Assembly (NCBI GenBank): GCA_947086415.1
Contig: OX352289.1
Span: 15,658,275-15,722,274, forward strand
Reading direction: 5' to 3'
From: Pammene aurita
Taxonomy: Eukaryota > Arthropoda > Insecta > Lepidoptera > Tortricidae
DNA length: 64,000 nt
Shown here: positions 11,276 through 22,549 of the stretch, piece after piece
Numbering within the stretch: position 1 is the first letter of the stretch
Layout: every line of letters starts with the position of its first letter
Translations under genes and position numbers: made by a program
Notes under the pieces: model-generated
Seen by the model: only the letters and a program-made list of their open reading frames with translations
Database searches by the model: none
What the model was told of the DNA's origin: nothing

Positions 11276-11984
11276 TTAACATTGCGGGATATTTAAAAAA
11301 AAAGTATTATTTGCATAAATGACTATTGCCCACTTAGACCGACCAACACCGTAACATGCCCGGCCGTCCAGCGTACTAATAATCGAGAATATTTTGCCGG
11401 TGCTGGGCCGGTCTCTGCATGTAGCGTTTTGCATACGAACATGCGGTGTTGATACGTTGTAGTGGACAACGTCCAACATACGTCTTTTTCCGTACTTGGT
11501 ACGGTCATGGTTTGGACGGAATAGTGAAAACTGACAATAAGAGCGGCTGGACATTTCGTGCTTTCTCGTAGACATGAAGGTTGTATCAGCAATCGTGATA
11601 AAGTACTAAAATATCCATTAAGATTTAAGTTTTAGATAGTTACCAAGGGAATGTGTTCATTATTTAAATATGATTGTACAGTTAAAATGATTCCAATTAT
11701 TAAAATAGGTCTTAAGTTGATATGATACAATCAGCATCAGATGTATGTATAATGATGTGCAAGGTGCAAGTATTTTTTTATATTTGCTGATGAAAGTACT
11801 ATTTGTACAGTACGTCTACTCGTATTAAGATTTAAATAAATTTCAGAACGCCAGAATTTGCTCAAATAGTTATTGTAACTAATTTATTTGATTCTCGCCC
11901 CCGGACATCACAATGGACGTTTTCTTACTTTGATATGAAAACGATGTTCACAAAAGGGTGTTAATAATTAAAATTTGTAACAAT
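11276..11984. other. Intergenic, nothing identified
   Basis: Two overlapping antisense open frames (11276-11592) in different frames have no recognisable domains; I regard them as chance. Confidence 0.45.
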
Positions 11985-13097
11985 CCCAAGTAACAAAAGC
12001 TTCTATAACTAAGGCCTTTTATCACCAATCAGTGATATAGTAGGTCTATAATGGTAACCATTGTGACTGCTTGTACTATAAAGGTTTTTAATAGAGCGTT
12101 TTGGTTCTATAAATTAAAGAGCAATTTAGTTCTATAAGTTAGCTCTTAGAACGCTTAAAGGACCATAAAAAAGAATCTTTAAAGTGTTGCACTGTAATAG
12201 ATTTGCAAACAGCGATTATAGTACTATTTAATACTATAGACACTTTACTGACACTTTTATGTACCTATTATGCACTAATAATGCGTCGAATTAACTTTTA
12301 TAGTACTAGTATTGTAGCAGTATCGCAAACACTATTACAGGATCAATCTGCACTATAAAAGGACTTTGCACGACCATTACATAACGTTTTAGCTTTTTAA
12401 ATGCTCCCTCAACATCGCTATAGGGCTACCCAAATCCATTAAAATATGGCTGCCGTTTTCTGAAAGTGATAGCACATTAGCAGCACTACTAGAGCCCACG
12501 TGTACTATAGCAGCCACAGTCGGGACAAGTCCTAATTTTATTAATTAAAATTTAATTAAAACAGTAAAATTATGAAGGCGCATTGTCAAATTTGAAATCA
12601 GCATAATGATTTTGTCAATACAATTATTTTCGCAAGTGCAAGTACCGGCAGAATTACGGTTCACGAATGTTTTTTAGTATGTACCTTTATATGTCACTTT
12701 AAGGAACTAAAGGGACATGGCGAATGACTTACAAATATATTTGTTTAATTTCTTGTGAAATAACCTCACGACGACGACAGCAAACAACACGAGGCTCTTG
12801 GTGATAAAAAAGATCACTGGAATTGTTTACGGCGCAAATTAGCACTATAAACATGTTTTGGTTACTTTAATAGTTCCTAATTGTGACATAAACATTGCAG
12901 ACATTTCAATTATAGAGCTGATTTATCACAGTGAGAGCCTTTATGTAATGTTTATAGAATAAATCAGTGATAAAACTAGGGCCTATTTGGGGTTAGGTAA
13001 AGGTTTACGACACCATTATAGTGCTAATCATGAACACTAATTAGCACGTTCTAAAATGTTCTCAGGACTTTTATAGTGCCAAATTTTGCTACTTGGG
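11985..13097. mobile_element. Non-autonomous DNA element with CCCAAGTARCAAAA ends
   Basis: Inverted ends CCCAAGTAACAAAAGC and GCACTATAA...TTTTGCTACTTGGG enclose 1.1 kb in which CTATAA/TTATAG-type words recur very often in both orientations, as with subterminal repeats of DNA transposons. No transposase. Superfamily not assigned; no clear target duplication. Confidence 0.7.
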
Positions 13098-13928
13098 AAG
13101 GTTTTGCAGTAAAGAAGTATGTAGGAACTAAATTATAAATTATGTTTTGTTGCCTTTATTTGACAATAATACATGAGTGCAAATAAGGACTGAAGTTTTT
13201 CTTTCAAAACTAACTCAATAACTCATTGCTAAACTAAAACTATGAAATATAAAATAAATGGAAACTACAACAATTGTTTTTATTATTATTTATTTGTATG
13301 TCTTTCCCGACCACGGAACCATTGTGTTCCGGACCTTTGGGAGGCATATGCGGAGCTGAAGCCAACGTGCAGAGGCCCTTTCGACAATTTAATGAAAAGC
13401 GAGGGGTAAACTAAGCGGATGCTGCCCCTATCCGTGTATTATTACTATTTTTTTTTTTAATTTCTCATACTCTGAAAGTGGGTCATTGTTCATCTAAGTG
13501 GCCTGCTGAAAGTGGCACATTTCTGCTTTAGAGCAGAAAAGTATTTTAAAAAAATTGTATGGTTAATCAAAGTTATATTGGGCAACGGCCATAACCTATA
13601 CAGCCACATAGTACGATTAATCTTAAATTTATTACTTTTTAATGGACGACAATATTTGATAATTGTTTTTGATATTATTCCAAATAATGTTAAATATTGT
13701 AAACATAAATTATTTATGACTCGCTTTCAAGACAAGAGGCAAAACTTTGAGAAAAAAGTAAAAATGTTGTTTAAGACTCAGATTAAACTACCAGGAATTC
13801 GTAAAAAAAAATGGCTGACATTATGGCGTAAAAAAAGTAAACTGGCGGGAAACCTAAAATAAATAAGTGCAAATTTTTCTTTGGAAATTCTATTAGCTGT
13901 GTTAAATTTCGAAATTAATTTTAATAAG
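13098..13928. other. Non-coding, possibly 5' region of the recombinase fragment
   Basis: It contains a 116-codon open frame (13512-13862) rich in Lys and hydrophobics without recognisable domain. It may be 5' sequence of the element whose coding start is at 13929. Confidence 0.35.
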
Positions 13929-14161
13929 ATGAGTTCTAGCGGTTCTGAAATGGATTTAACACCTGCTTTTATAAAAGAAGAGGCTCAAGCTGTCGTGGAG
14001 AACCTTTTAGCGACAGTGTCAAAGGGACGATATATGAAATCGTATAACAATTTCATGAAGTGGCGGGGTGAAAAGCGAGTGAAATCCTTATCGCAAAGTG
14101 TGTTCCTTACTTATTTCAACGAATTATCAAAGAACCTTCAGCCTTTAACTCTATGGAGCAT
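13929..14161 (+). pseudogene. Crypton/DUF3504-type tyrosine recombinase, N-terminal fragment
   Basis: Starts at ATG 13929 (context AAGATGAG). The first 77 residues contain KEEAQAVVENLLATVSKGRY, then YNNFMKWRGEK and VFLTYFNELS with LTLWSIF. This matches the N-terminal SAM-like DNA-binding part of the Crypton-type/ZMYM-like recombinases I know (pattern F-x-x-W-x-x-x-K...LxAYFxELS...STLWS). The catalytic Arg-His-Arg-Tyr domain is missing because a type B repeat begins at 14162. The sequence after that repeat does not resume the frame. Known: these enzymes integrate DNA by tyrosine recombination. Inferred: this copy is dead. Confidence 0.6.
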
Positions 14162-14911
14162 TTTTTTAGGGTTCCGTAGTCAACTAGTACTAATATGTAT
14201 ATCAATCACGCCGACAAAGTGGTAAAATAAAAAGTGGAAATTTTTTATTTATTAGGGTACCTCCCCTATACGTAAAGTGGGGAGTGATTTTTTTTTTCAT
14301 TTCAACCCTAAAGTATGATATATTGTTGGATAGGTATTTAAAAATGAATAGGGGTTTACTAAAATCATTTTTCGATAATGTAAATATTTTCGGAAATAAT
14401 CGCTCCAGAAGTAAAAAAATATGCGTCCCCCCCTCTAACTTTTGAACCATAAGTTTTAAAAATATGAAAAAAATCTCAAAAGTAGAACTTTATAAAAACT
14501 TTCTAGGAAAATTATTTTGAACTTGATAGGATGAATAGTTTTTGAACAAAATTACAAAATCATTTCTGAAATAAGTTTGTAATTTAACCGTATAAGCAGG
14601 TGTTTATTGTACCTGTAATTTCTACAAAATTACAACGAAATGACGTGCTTTCAAATAAAGTAAAAACGGTGAAAATCGGTTCACGCAATAAAGAATTATC
14701 CCATAAAAATCATCTTCCATACTTTAAGCTCGCGCGCAATAGTTTACTTAATTTGCCGATAGATGTCGCTGTACGTGGAACGCTCATATCATATCCTACT
14801 TGGCGGACTTATTTTAACTCTTAAGTGGGGACACTTACTGTGACGGACGGAAAACTACGGAACCCTACACTGAGCGTGGTCCGACACGCTCTTGGCCGGT
14901 TTTTTTTTATG
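14162..14911 (+). repeat. Hairpin-ended repeat, type B, copy 2
   Basis: Ends match copy 1 (T7AGGGTTCCGTAGTC... CTTGGCCGGTTTTTTTT). About 70 bases covering CGCCATGTCTGCC and (CCGT)n are deleted near the left end. It interrupts the recombinase fragment. Confidence 0.85.
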
Positions 14912-16198
14912 TATGTTCACCGATTATTCAAAGACGCCTGGACCGATTTAAAAATTCTTTTTTTGTTTGAAAGAGTATACTTCACAATGGGACCACATTG
15001 TAACGCGAGAAAGCTGCCTGCTCGTTGTCTCCCTTAGTCGTATGCAGAGTTCCTTGATGATCATTATGCATGTACATAGTTATAATAATATAAGAGTGGT
15101 TTAATAGTTATTTATTATACAAAAGAGAAAGTTGTTGTGTATTTAGGTACCTTGCCATCCTTATTCAAAGCCAAATGAATGCTAACACTTTTGTATATTT
15201 CTAAATCATCACTTTTACTAGATATCGAGAAGAAACAAGCCAAAACATGCACCGAATTACTTTTCCGAGGTAATGTGGTGAAAAAAGGATTTCTTATATT
15301 AAATAATAATAAACGTAAATTTTATATTAAATAGTTAACGTAAGTACAAGAACACAATATTAAATTTATATTTTAGGTTTTCTTACTTTACTTCAGATCG
15401 GTTCGGTATGCAAGGGGCATGGGCCGTCAAGTTTTCTAGCATAAATGAAATTCTCAAAACATGTTCTAAGTATAACAATAAAACTTATCGATGAATAATA
15501 ATCCCGCTTCGAAGCGAGTCAAGACGAACTTACCAGACGGAAATATCTGCCTTTTATTTTTTCCACTTCGTTTATTTTCTCATTATTTTACGTTAAGTTG
15601 CTGCCATTCCTTTTAGACCAGAAATCAATAATATAAAATATTGTTTTGTGTCGAAAAATCTATCAACGTTAAAATATTCTTCCCACGCCATCAAGCATTT
15701 TTCAATTCTTTTTTAATCATTTATAAGCAACACACAAGCTATATTTACCTGTAGGTACCTATTCATTATTACCATTTACAATTGGAATCGACCTAAAAAG
15801 AAAACAAAGCAATCTAGGTTCAAATAAAATGTCAGGAAGCGGAAAGGAATGTGTTAAGTTACGATCTGCCACCAGCCCGGTTCAAGACAATCCCGGAGCC
15901 GAGTGGCCAGCCGGAGTAATTCCACAGTAAGCTACGCACAGCTAAGTAGATATAGCTTTTATATTATTATGTTGTTTGTGACGCCGCGATAGTAATGGTT
16001 TCTTTGTTGGTTAAACGATTTCCGTGTGGGCATTCGCTGGCGGAATCGCTATTTGGAGAATGTCCAAAATATAACCGTGCCCATACGGATATATGCAAAA
16101 AGTAATCTTATTATGAATAAGAGTCAATGCCCAGCCCAATATGCCGTTTTGGGTTAGACCAACACCGTACGCCGTGCCGCTATGATAAATATAAATGA
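14912..16198. other. Non-coding, with one dispersed fragment
   Basis: Positions 14925-15005 (GTTTGAAAGAGTATACTTC) match, inverted, a stretch at 23430-23500 and belong to a dispersed repeat. The rest holds nothing I can name. Confidence 0.5.
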
Positions 16199-16680
16199 AT
16201 AATAAATGAACCAGAAATGAACAAGAGATGAACAAGAAATGAACATGAAATGAACAAGAAATGTACAAGAAATGAACAAGAAATTAACAAGAAACGAACA
16301 AGAAACGAACAAGAAACGAACAAGAAACGAACAAGAAACGAACAAGAAACGAACAAGAAACGAACAAGAAACGAACAAGAAACGAACAAGAAACGAACAA
16401 GAAACGAACAAGAAACGAACAAGAAACGAACAAGAAACGAACAAGAAACGAACTAGAAACGAACAAGAAACGAACAAGAAACGAACAAGAAACGACCAAG
16501 AAACGAACAAGAAACGAACAAGAAACGAACAAGAAACGAACAAGAAACGAACAAGATACGAACAAGAAACGAACAAGAAACGAACAAGAAACGAACAAGA
16601 AACGAACAAGAAACGAACAAGAAACGAACAAGAAATGAACAAGAAATGAACAAAAAACGAACAAGAAATGAACAAGAAAT
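16199..16680 (+). repeat. 11-bp minisatellite (GAACAAGAAAC)n
   Basis: About 43 units of 11 bp. The interior is nearly uniform AACAAGAAACG; units at both edges carry AAATG instead. Because 11 bp gives an 11-residue period and the unit lacks stops, several frames on both strands are open (for example repeated NEQETNKKRTR). Treated as non-coding DNA. Confidence 0.97.
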
Positions 16681-16686
16681 ATTTAA

Positions 16687-16775
16687 TAAAGACATAATGA
16701 ATAATGAATAACGAATAACGAATAACGAATAACGAATAACGAATAATGAATAATGAGTAAATAATAAATAAATGC
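16687..16775 (+). repeat. 7-bp tandem repeat (GAATAAC)n
   Basis: Directly follows the 11-bp array: about ten GAATAAC/GAATAAT units, decaying into AATAAATAAA. Confidence 0.9.
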
Positions 16776-17101
16776 TATCCACCCAGGCCAGCAGTTATAG
16801 AACCATCAGAGTTGGAAGCCGGACGCAAGGTGGAGTTTATTGATCGGTGGAGGAGAACTTAGGAAAACCGCACTTACACTCATTGAAATCGGATGGCATT
16901 TGTTTTTTGAGTTATGTATGACGTGGAAAACGATATGCCCCAATGCCATCCCTCTCCTATGAAATTTCATCCCCCTGTGGCAGTTGATTGCAAAACATTT
17001 TATTGCGCGTAGGTATTCAAATTTAACGAATTTTTCGTTTGTAGGGGTAGCCACGGGGATCAATCTTTTTCCGCAAGTCGGCTATGACTGTCCATTTTTC
17101 C

Positions 17102-18045
17102 CCCTTAGGTCGCATGGTCCGATTGACTAGTCCGATCAATCGGAATACGATTTTTTTTTTCTGTTGGCTCGATTGATCGGACTATAAGGACTTCTCAAAT
17201 CCTGTCAGTCCTACTATCGGAGTAATGGGATTTTAAAATTTCGTCTAGTTCGATCGATCGAACCACGAGGTCTTTTTTTCTTCCTGTTGGATCGATTGAT
17301 CGGACATAACCGTAGACTTCATATTTTGCTAAGTCCGGATGACACATAAAGGTTATCTTATCTTAACTCATTACTAGACACTGGCATTTGATAAACTTTT
17401 CTATATTTTATTTGATGCGATGTCAGTTCATAATGTCAACATCTGATCAATGTCGGAAAACTGGGACTGTATCATTAACGCTAGTACTGCTGTCACTAGG
17501 TTCAACGAAACTCACACATCAGACATAGTACAAATATATAAGAGTGTTCTGCAGTTAGCACAAATCACTGTAGCGTCTGCCTTAGAGTAAAAATAAACTA
17601 TTATCAAAGAATATGCCTATTATTTCAATATATAAAATTTACTAATTCTAATTCACACCGAAATCAGGCTAAATCCATGAGCGGTTTTTAGAGAATAAGG
17701 GCTCTTAAGATTATTTGTTAGATCTTTCCCTCGAAATCACTATTTCGTGATAGTAAAATTTCGCGTCGAAAGTTAGAAAACACTTTTGAAATGTTGGTAG
17801 ATTACAAAATTAACCATAAAACTACCGGTCGGACAAACAGGAAAAATAAAAATTGTGTGATCGGATTAAGAGGATTTTTCAAGCTCAAGGATCGAACTAG
17901 ACGAACTTTTAAAATCCCATTACTCCGATAGTAGGACTGACAGGATTTGAGAAGTCCTTAGAGTCCGATCAATCGAGCCAACAGGAAAAAAAATATTCGT
18001 ATTCCGATTGATCGGACTAGTCAATCGGACCATGCGACCTAAGGG
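17102..18045. mobile_element. Long-TIR DNA element
   Basis: 944 bp with inverted arms of about 175 bp (17102-17280 and 17870-18045), for example CCTTAGGTCGCATGGTCCG at left and its complement at right. The arms carry smaller CGATTGATCGGA palindromes. No transposase inside, so non-autonomous. Confidence 0.88.
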
Positions 18046-18160
18046 ATTTTTCCGCCCCATAGATAAATATGAGAAAAACAAAGGTCTGAGCTATTGTAAT
18101 GCATAACAATGATATCAATAAAGTTGTAAAATTGGGTGATAAATGAATCAAAATTTGGAA

Positions 18161-18230
18161 ATATGGCATTTTGTAATTGTTCTTGTATTAAATTCTATCT
18201 AAATACAAGAACAATTACAAAATGCCATAT
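18161..18230. repeat. Perfect 29-bp inverted repeat, 12-nt loop
   Basis: Arms 18161-18189 and 18202-18230 are exact complements (starting ATATGGCATTTTGTAATTG). A transcript in either direction would form a perfect hairpin. It may be a tiny foldback element or a small-RNA precursor. Confidence 0.9.
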
Positions 18231-19934
18231 ATTAGCTATCTGCCTGCAAACACCAGTTATGAGTGACCGCTCCTTCAATATATAGAAATTGAACGTTATG
18301 AAGCTTTTCAATGATCGTAAAACACCCCACTATGAGGGCCATAAAAAAGATACTTTCACCTTTAAGGGAATCGGAGCGGGCAATTATTCACGTCTACGTA
18401 AGCCGGTAAACAATCTCGTGAAAGAAACGCACGTAAAACGGTTCAGCGGCATGTAACACCGAGAGTTTGGAGTTGCCCTACAAAAAGTAACCTATTCGAG
18501 GCCGTGTCGGGATCGTCGTAAAAGCGGCGGGATGGGGCTGGGGCGAGAAATAGAATCGATGATCAGGAACTGTGTACTTGCGGACCAACAGCTCTATTGC
18601 AGTCGAGGAAAATAGCGGTTTAAGTTGTCGCGCCTTTATCCGAGCAAATCGATTCTTATAACATTACAAGTTTCCCTTACTTTTTTCGAATATAAAAAAA
18701 CACTAGCTATGCGTTATATAGATGTAAACGTGAGATTTTATTAGAGACGGTAAACATATCTGAACCCTACAACAACTTTGTATCCTTGGATATACGAGTA
18801 CTCGTATTTAAAAACTAGGAGTGCGAAGTTTTATGTTTACCTATCGTCATTATACATATCTCGAGTTCTTGAGCGTTGTGAGGGTTTTGAGGCACGCATT
18901 AGATAATCTCATACATTATTTGGTCACAGCGCCGGACGACAGGTTAGTCCTCAATTTTGAGGCATGTGTTTTCCCTCCCTATATATATTGATTTCTATCG
19001 CAATTGAAATTATGGATGATAACATACATATTTTTCACTGGCTCCATTTTATTTTGCCTGGAAATAACGCGAGGCATTTCTGTGAAATTCAGTAAGCACA
19101 ACGTCAGTACCATTCCAGACCGCAACTGTGTTGTAGAGTAGCTACAATAAAAGTTATTATTTATTTATAAGAGATAAAAGTAACTTTCGTGTTTTTTCTG
19201 TAGCCGGAATTCGTCAGGAGTGTATTATTTAGAACTGAAAAATCGAGATTTATGTTTTACAATTAGATATTCGTAGCGCTAATTATTCAATGCCTTGTGC
19301 TTAATTTGCCAGAGACAACGTATAGAACAGAGTGTTAATAAATCTAGGTACCTTCTGTAACTATCGTCATATCCCTATTTAGAGTATGTAGTTAAGTTAC
19401 CTATTATTATAAATGTAAATCAATTGCTATATAGACGGCGTATATTGTGTTGCGACGCCTGCGGGACCTTGCCCCTGTAATTTATGGGACTAGTTTGACC
19501 ACGTGCACACTTTGTTAGCCACGGCGGAGTAAACTAATATAGTGCCGCTTTCATCCCTTTGCCACTCAAAACAATCAAGTTACATCAGTTTTTCTTGTTA
19601 CTTTTATTGAAATTATTGAAGCTTACTCTGTATGAAACAAACGAATCCGGAGACTTTGCACATTTTTAGATCATAAATCATAATACATCCGCTCATTTAT
19701 AAGGTAATAAATCAATTTGACACACTCACTTTGAATTTGGGGGCTGATTGACTTACAGAAAGTCATATTTTTTCGCAGATAAGTACGAAGTTAATTTAGT
19801 GGTAGCAAATCGAAGCAGATTCATTGAACACAGTTTTTGAAAAATCGTAGTTAGGACATTCAAGTATAAATAATAATATCATTTGAAAAATATTTAGCAA
19901 TCTTGGGGCTAGTTTTATGGGCAACAAATGTGCC
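18231..19934. other. Non-coding, nothing identified
   Basis: No sizeable open frame, no recognised repeat ends. Confidence 0.5.
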
Positions 19935-20062
19935 ATTATTTTGGTAATAGTATCTAGGTACCATTTCGAGGTCGGCGCGTACGTCGTCGTACAGATTCAA
20001 TGTTGTATTCGAGCAATAAGCGTAAGCGCCGGCCTCTAAATGGTACCTTTACCAAAATTATT
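19935..20062. mobile_element. Short palindromic MITE
   Basis: ATTATTTTGGTAA...GGTACCATTT(C/A)GAGG(T/C)CGGCGC is inverted at the right end (GCGCCGGCCTCTAAATGGTACC...CCAAAATTATT). About 128 bp. The RTE-like LINE inserted a few bases to its right. Confidence 0.75.
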
Positions 20063-20069
20063 ACACAAG

Positions 20070-20082
20070 TAATCTAAACCAG
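20070..20082 (+). repeat. Left target-site duplication of RTE-like LINE
   Basis: TAATCTAAACCAG, exactly repeated at 22537-22549 beyond the element tail. Confidence 0.9.
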
Positions 20083-20360
20083 TCTATTTCATTTCTAGTG
20101 CGGGTATTTGGCGCAATCCACGTCCATCTACGTTGTGGTTTTTTGAAAAAGTAACTGTTTGATATTTGAAAAGATTGACCAAAGGCAAATTGAATGAGAC
20201 GTGAACCCCTTGCGTTTCTGTCTCCTAGGCCATGGGGTCCGACTGTGTTGGTATCATCCCGTGCGTGTCTCCTGCCAATCTTCGCGTTGAAATCGCCTAG
20301 AACTAGTGTGTATGTTCCCCGCTGTTCATCGCATGCTCTGTTTAAGAGGTCACGTAATTT
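20083..20360 (-). pseudogene. Inverted endonuclease segment of RTE-like LINE
   Basis: On the - strand an uninterrupted frame of about 92 codons reads KLRDLLNRACDE, then LVLGDFNAKIG, NTVGPHG, GDRNARGSRLIQF, NSYFFKKPQRRWTW and TRNEIDWF. These are the GDFN and RxTW...IDxI signatures of apurinic-type LINE endonucleases. The next part of the domain (SSDHRPL) is on the + strand from about 20361, so the breakpoint lies inside the domain. It needs its missing N-terminal part to be active. Confidence 0.88.
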
Positions 20361-22533
20361 CTTCCAATAACCAAATCATAAAAAACGTTGAAACGATTAA
20401 CAGCATCAAGTTCAGCTCCGATCACAGACCCCTCCGTGCTAGAGTGGTTTTCAATGCAAAAATTTATCGCCATCAACTACTTCAGAAAAGTGCCATAAAA
20501 CAACACTACAAACAGACACTTATGATGAACAGGAATTTAACTTAGAACTTAACAACTATTTTCAGATACTAGATAACAACACAGATGAAAATATAGATAA
20601 CCAATACAACAATATTATAAAAAGTATTAAACAAGCCAGCAATAAAATAAAAAGCACAAAAAACAAACATAAAAAATTGACACAAGAAACACTAAAAGCA
20701 ATAGAGGACAGGCAATTACTTTCCATTGGTAGAAATAGTGAAGAATACAGGAAAAAAGATAGAAAAGTAAAACGCGGAATACGCAGAGATGTTAGAAATT
20801 ACCGGACAAAGTTGGTTGAAGTGGCCTTAACTAAACACACGTCACTAAAAAATGCTAAAGATGGGGCATCGCAAGGCAAAACCTGGATCACAAGTTTAAA
20901 AGATAACGCAGGCACTCGACAAGGCGACCGAAACAAAATTATCGATATTGCAACTCAGTACTACCAAACTCTTTACTCAGATAATTCTAACTCCCAATCA
21001 TTCTCAGTTTCAAATGATAGCCTCAACCCTATCCCGCCCATATCAGAACATGAGATTTATCTAGCACTTCGCAAAATGAAGTACGGTAAGAGCCCGGGCG
21101 AGGATGGCATAACGACTGAAGCACTGAGAGTAGGCGAGCCAACATTAATTCCGTATATCACCAAACTCTTCAATATGATAATTAACACCCAAACTTTTCC
21201 AAAGCTCATGTGTCATTCAAATATTATTCTGTTACATAAGAAGGGTGACAAGTCTGACGTTGGAAATTATCGTCCTATCAATCTTGTCTCCCACCTCTAT
21301 AAGCTCTTCATAAAAATAATAGGATACCGCATATCAGCACAGCTTGACCGAAACCAACCACCCGAACAGGCAGGATTCCGCCCAGGGCTTTCTACCACAG
21401 ACCACCTACATGCCCTAAATCAATTAATAGAAAAACATCACGAACACAAAATTCCACTTTATCTTGCATTCGTAGACTACTCAAAAGCATTTGATAGTCT
21501 TTTCCATAAGTCCATTTTTACAGCTCTACAAACTCAACATATAGAAAACAGCTACATTAACCTCATCTCTGTCATATATAAAAATAGCTCAGCCGCAATA
21601 AAACTGCAGTCTACTGGTGCATCGTTTGATATTCAGAAAGGAGTCAAGCAAGGAGATCCGTTATCGCCGAAACTGTTCACAAGCACGCTAGAACACGTCT
21701 TTCAAAAACTTGCGCCGAACTGGAGAGATAGGGGCCTGGTCGTCGGAAATAGGAGATTAACCAATCTTCGATTTGCTGACGACATCGTCCTGTTCTCTTC
21801 AACGGCTTCTGAGTTGCAAACCATGCTTGAAGACCTAAGCAACGCAAGCCTCGAAGTTGGACTAAAGATGAACATGTCAAAGACTAAGCTTATGACAAAT
21901 AGCACCCCACGTAGGATAGAGATAAACGGAGAATCGATTGCATATGTCCATGAGTATCTGTACTTGGGCCAATTAGTTTCCTTCCAGGCGCGCCAGGAGA
22001 AGGAAGTCGAAAGACGGACTGAAAACGCCTGGAGGAGCTATTGGTCCATGAAACATCTAATGAAAGGTGACCTCCCTCTATCACTTAAGCGGAGACTCAT
22101 GGATATGTGCATACTTCCAATTCTCACCTACGGTGCTCAGACTTGGTCTTTGACATTATCTCAAAAGTCCAAACTCGGGGTTTGCCAACGAGCTATGGAG
22201 CGCAGCATATTAGGTGTAAAACTAATGGATCGCATCCGGAACACTACGCTGCGCTCCAAAACTCAAATAGTTGACGTAACTCGGAAGGCGGCTAAGTTAA
22301 AGTGGGACTGGGCTGGACATGTCTGCCGCATGCCGAATGACTTGTGGGCTAAGATCGCCACTGAGTGGCAACCCGACAGCTCAAATCGAGGATCCGGCAG
22401 ACCCCGCCGGCGGTGGCGACACGAGCTTGACTCATTTTTGAAAAAATGGCCAGAGACTGCACAAGACCGGGATAATTGGAAAGAGTGGGGGGAGGCCTTT
22501 GCCCAGCAGTGGGACACTATAGGCTCACAATAA
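20361..22533 (+). pseudogene. RTE-like LINE: endonuclease end and reverse transcriptase
   Basis: Begins with IINxKN-type sequence and SSDHRPLRARV (endonuclease C-terminus). It then shifts frame near 20515 and stays open to TAA 22531-22533. From 20677 the 618-residue frame holds KSPGEDGITTEAL, ILLHKKGDKSDVGNYRPI, FVDYSKAFDS (motif A), KGVKQGDPLSP, FADDIVLFS (motif C, FADD at 21772-21783) and a C-terminal GHVCRMP...GRPRRRWRHE block. The motif order fits the RTE clade; clade call by recall. The reverse transcriptase core itself is intact, the endonuclease is not. Confidence 0.9.
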
Positions 22534-22536
22534 TAA

Positions 22537-22549
22537 TAATCTAAACCAG
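22537..22549 (+). repeat. Right target-site duplication of RTE-like LINE
   Basis: TAATCTAAACCAG after the TAATAA tail; matches 20070-20082. The first TAA may be shared with the tail. Confidence 0.9.

Larger units (their letters stand above)
20083..22536 (+). mobile_element. RTE-like non-LTR retrotransposon, 5'-inverted copy
   Basis: Bounded by the 13-bp duplication TAATCTAAACCAG. The reverse transcriptase part reads on the + strand and ends in a (TAA)n tail immediately at the stop codon; the endonuclease part (20083-20360) is inverted. This is the pattern known from twin-priming of L1. Missing 5' sequence, one frameshift and the inversion make it inactive. Confidence 0.92.

Noticed and set aside
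13512..13862. 116-codon frame, + strand
   Set aside because: AT-rich, Lys/Ile-rich composition expected from base content; no family resemblance.
16154..16782. Several overlapping open frames of 60-173 codons on both strands
   Set aside because: All arise from the stop-free 11-bp minisatellite; no start context, splice sites or domain.
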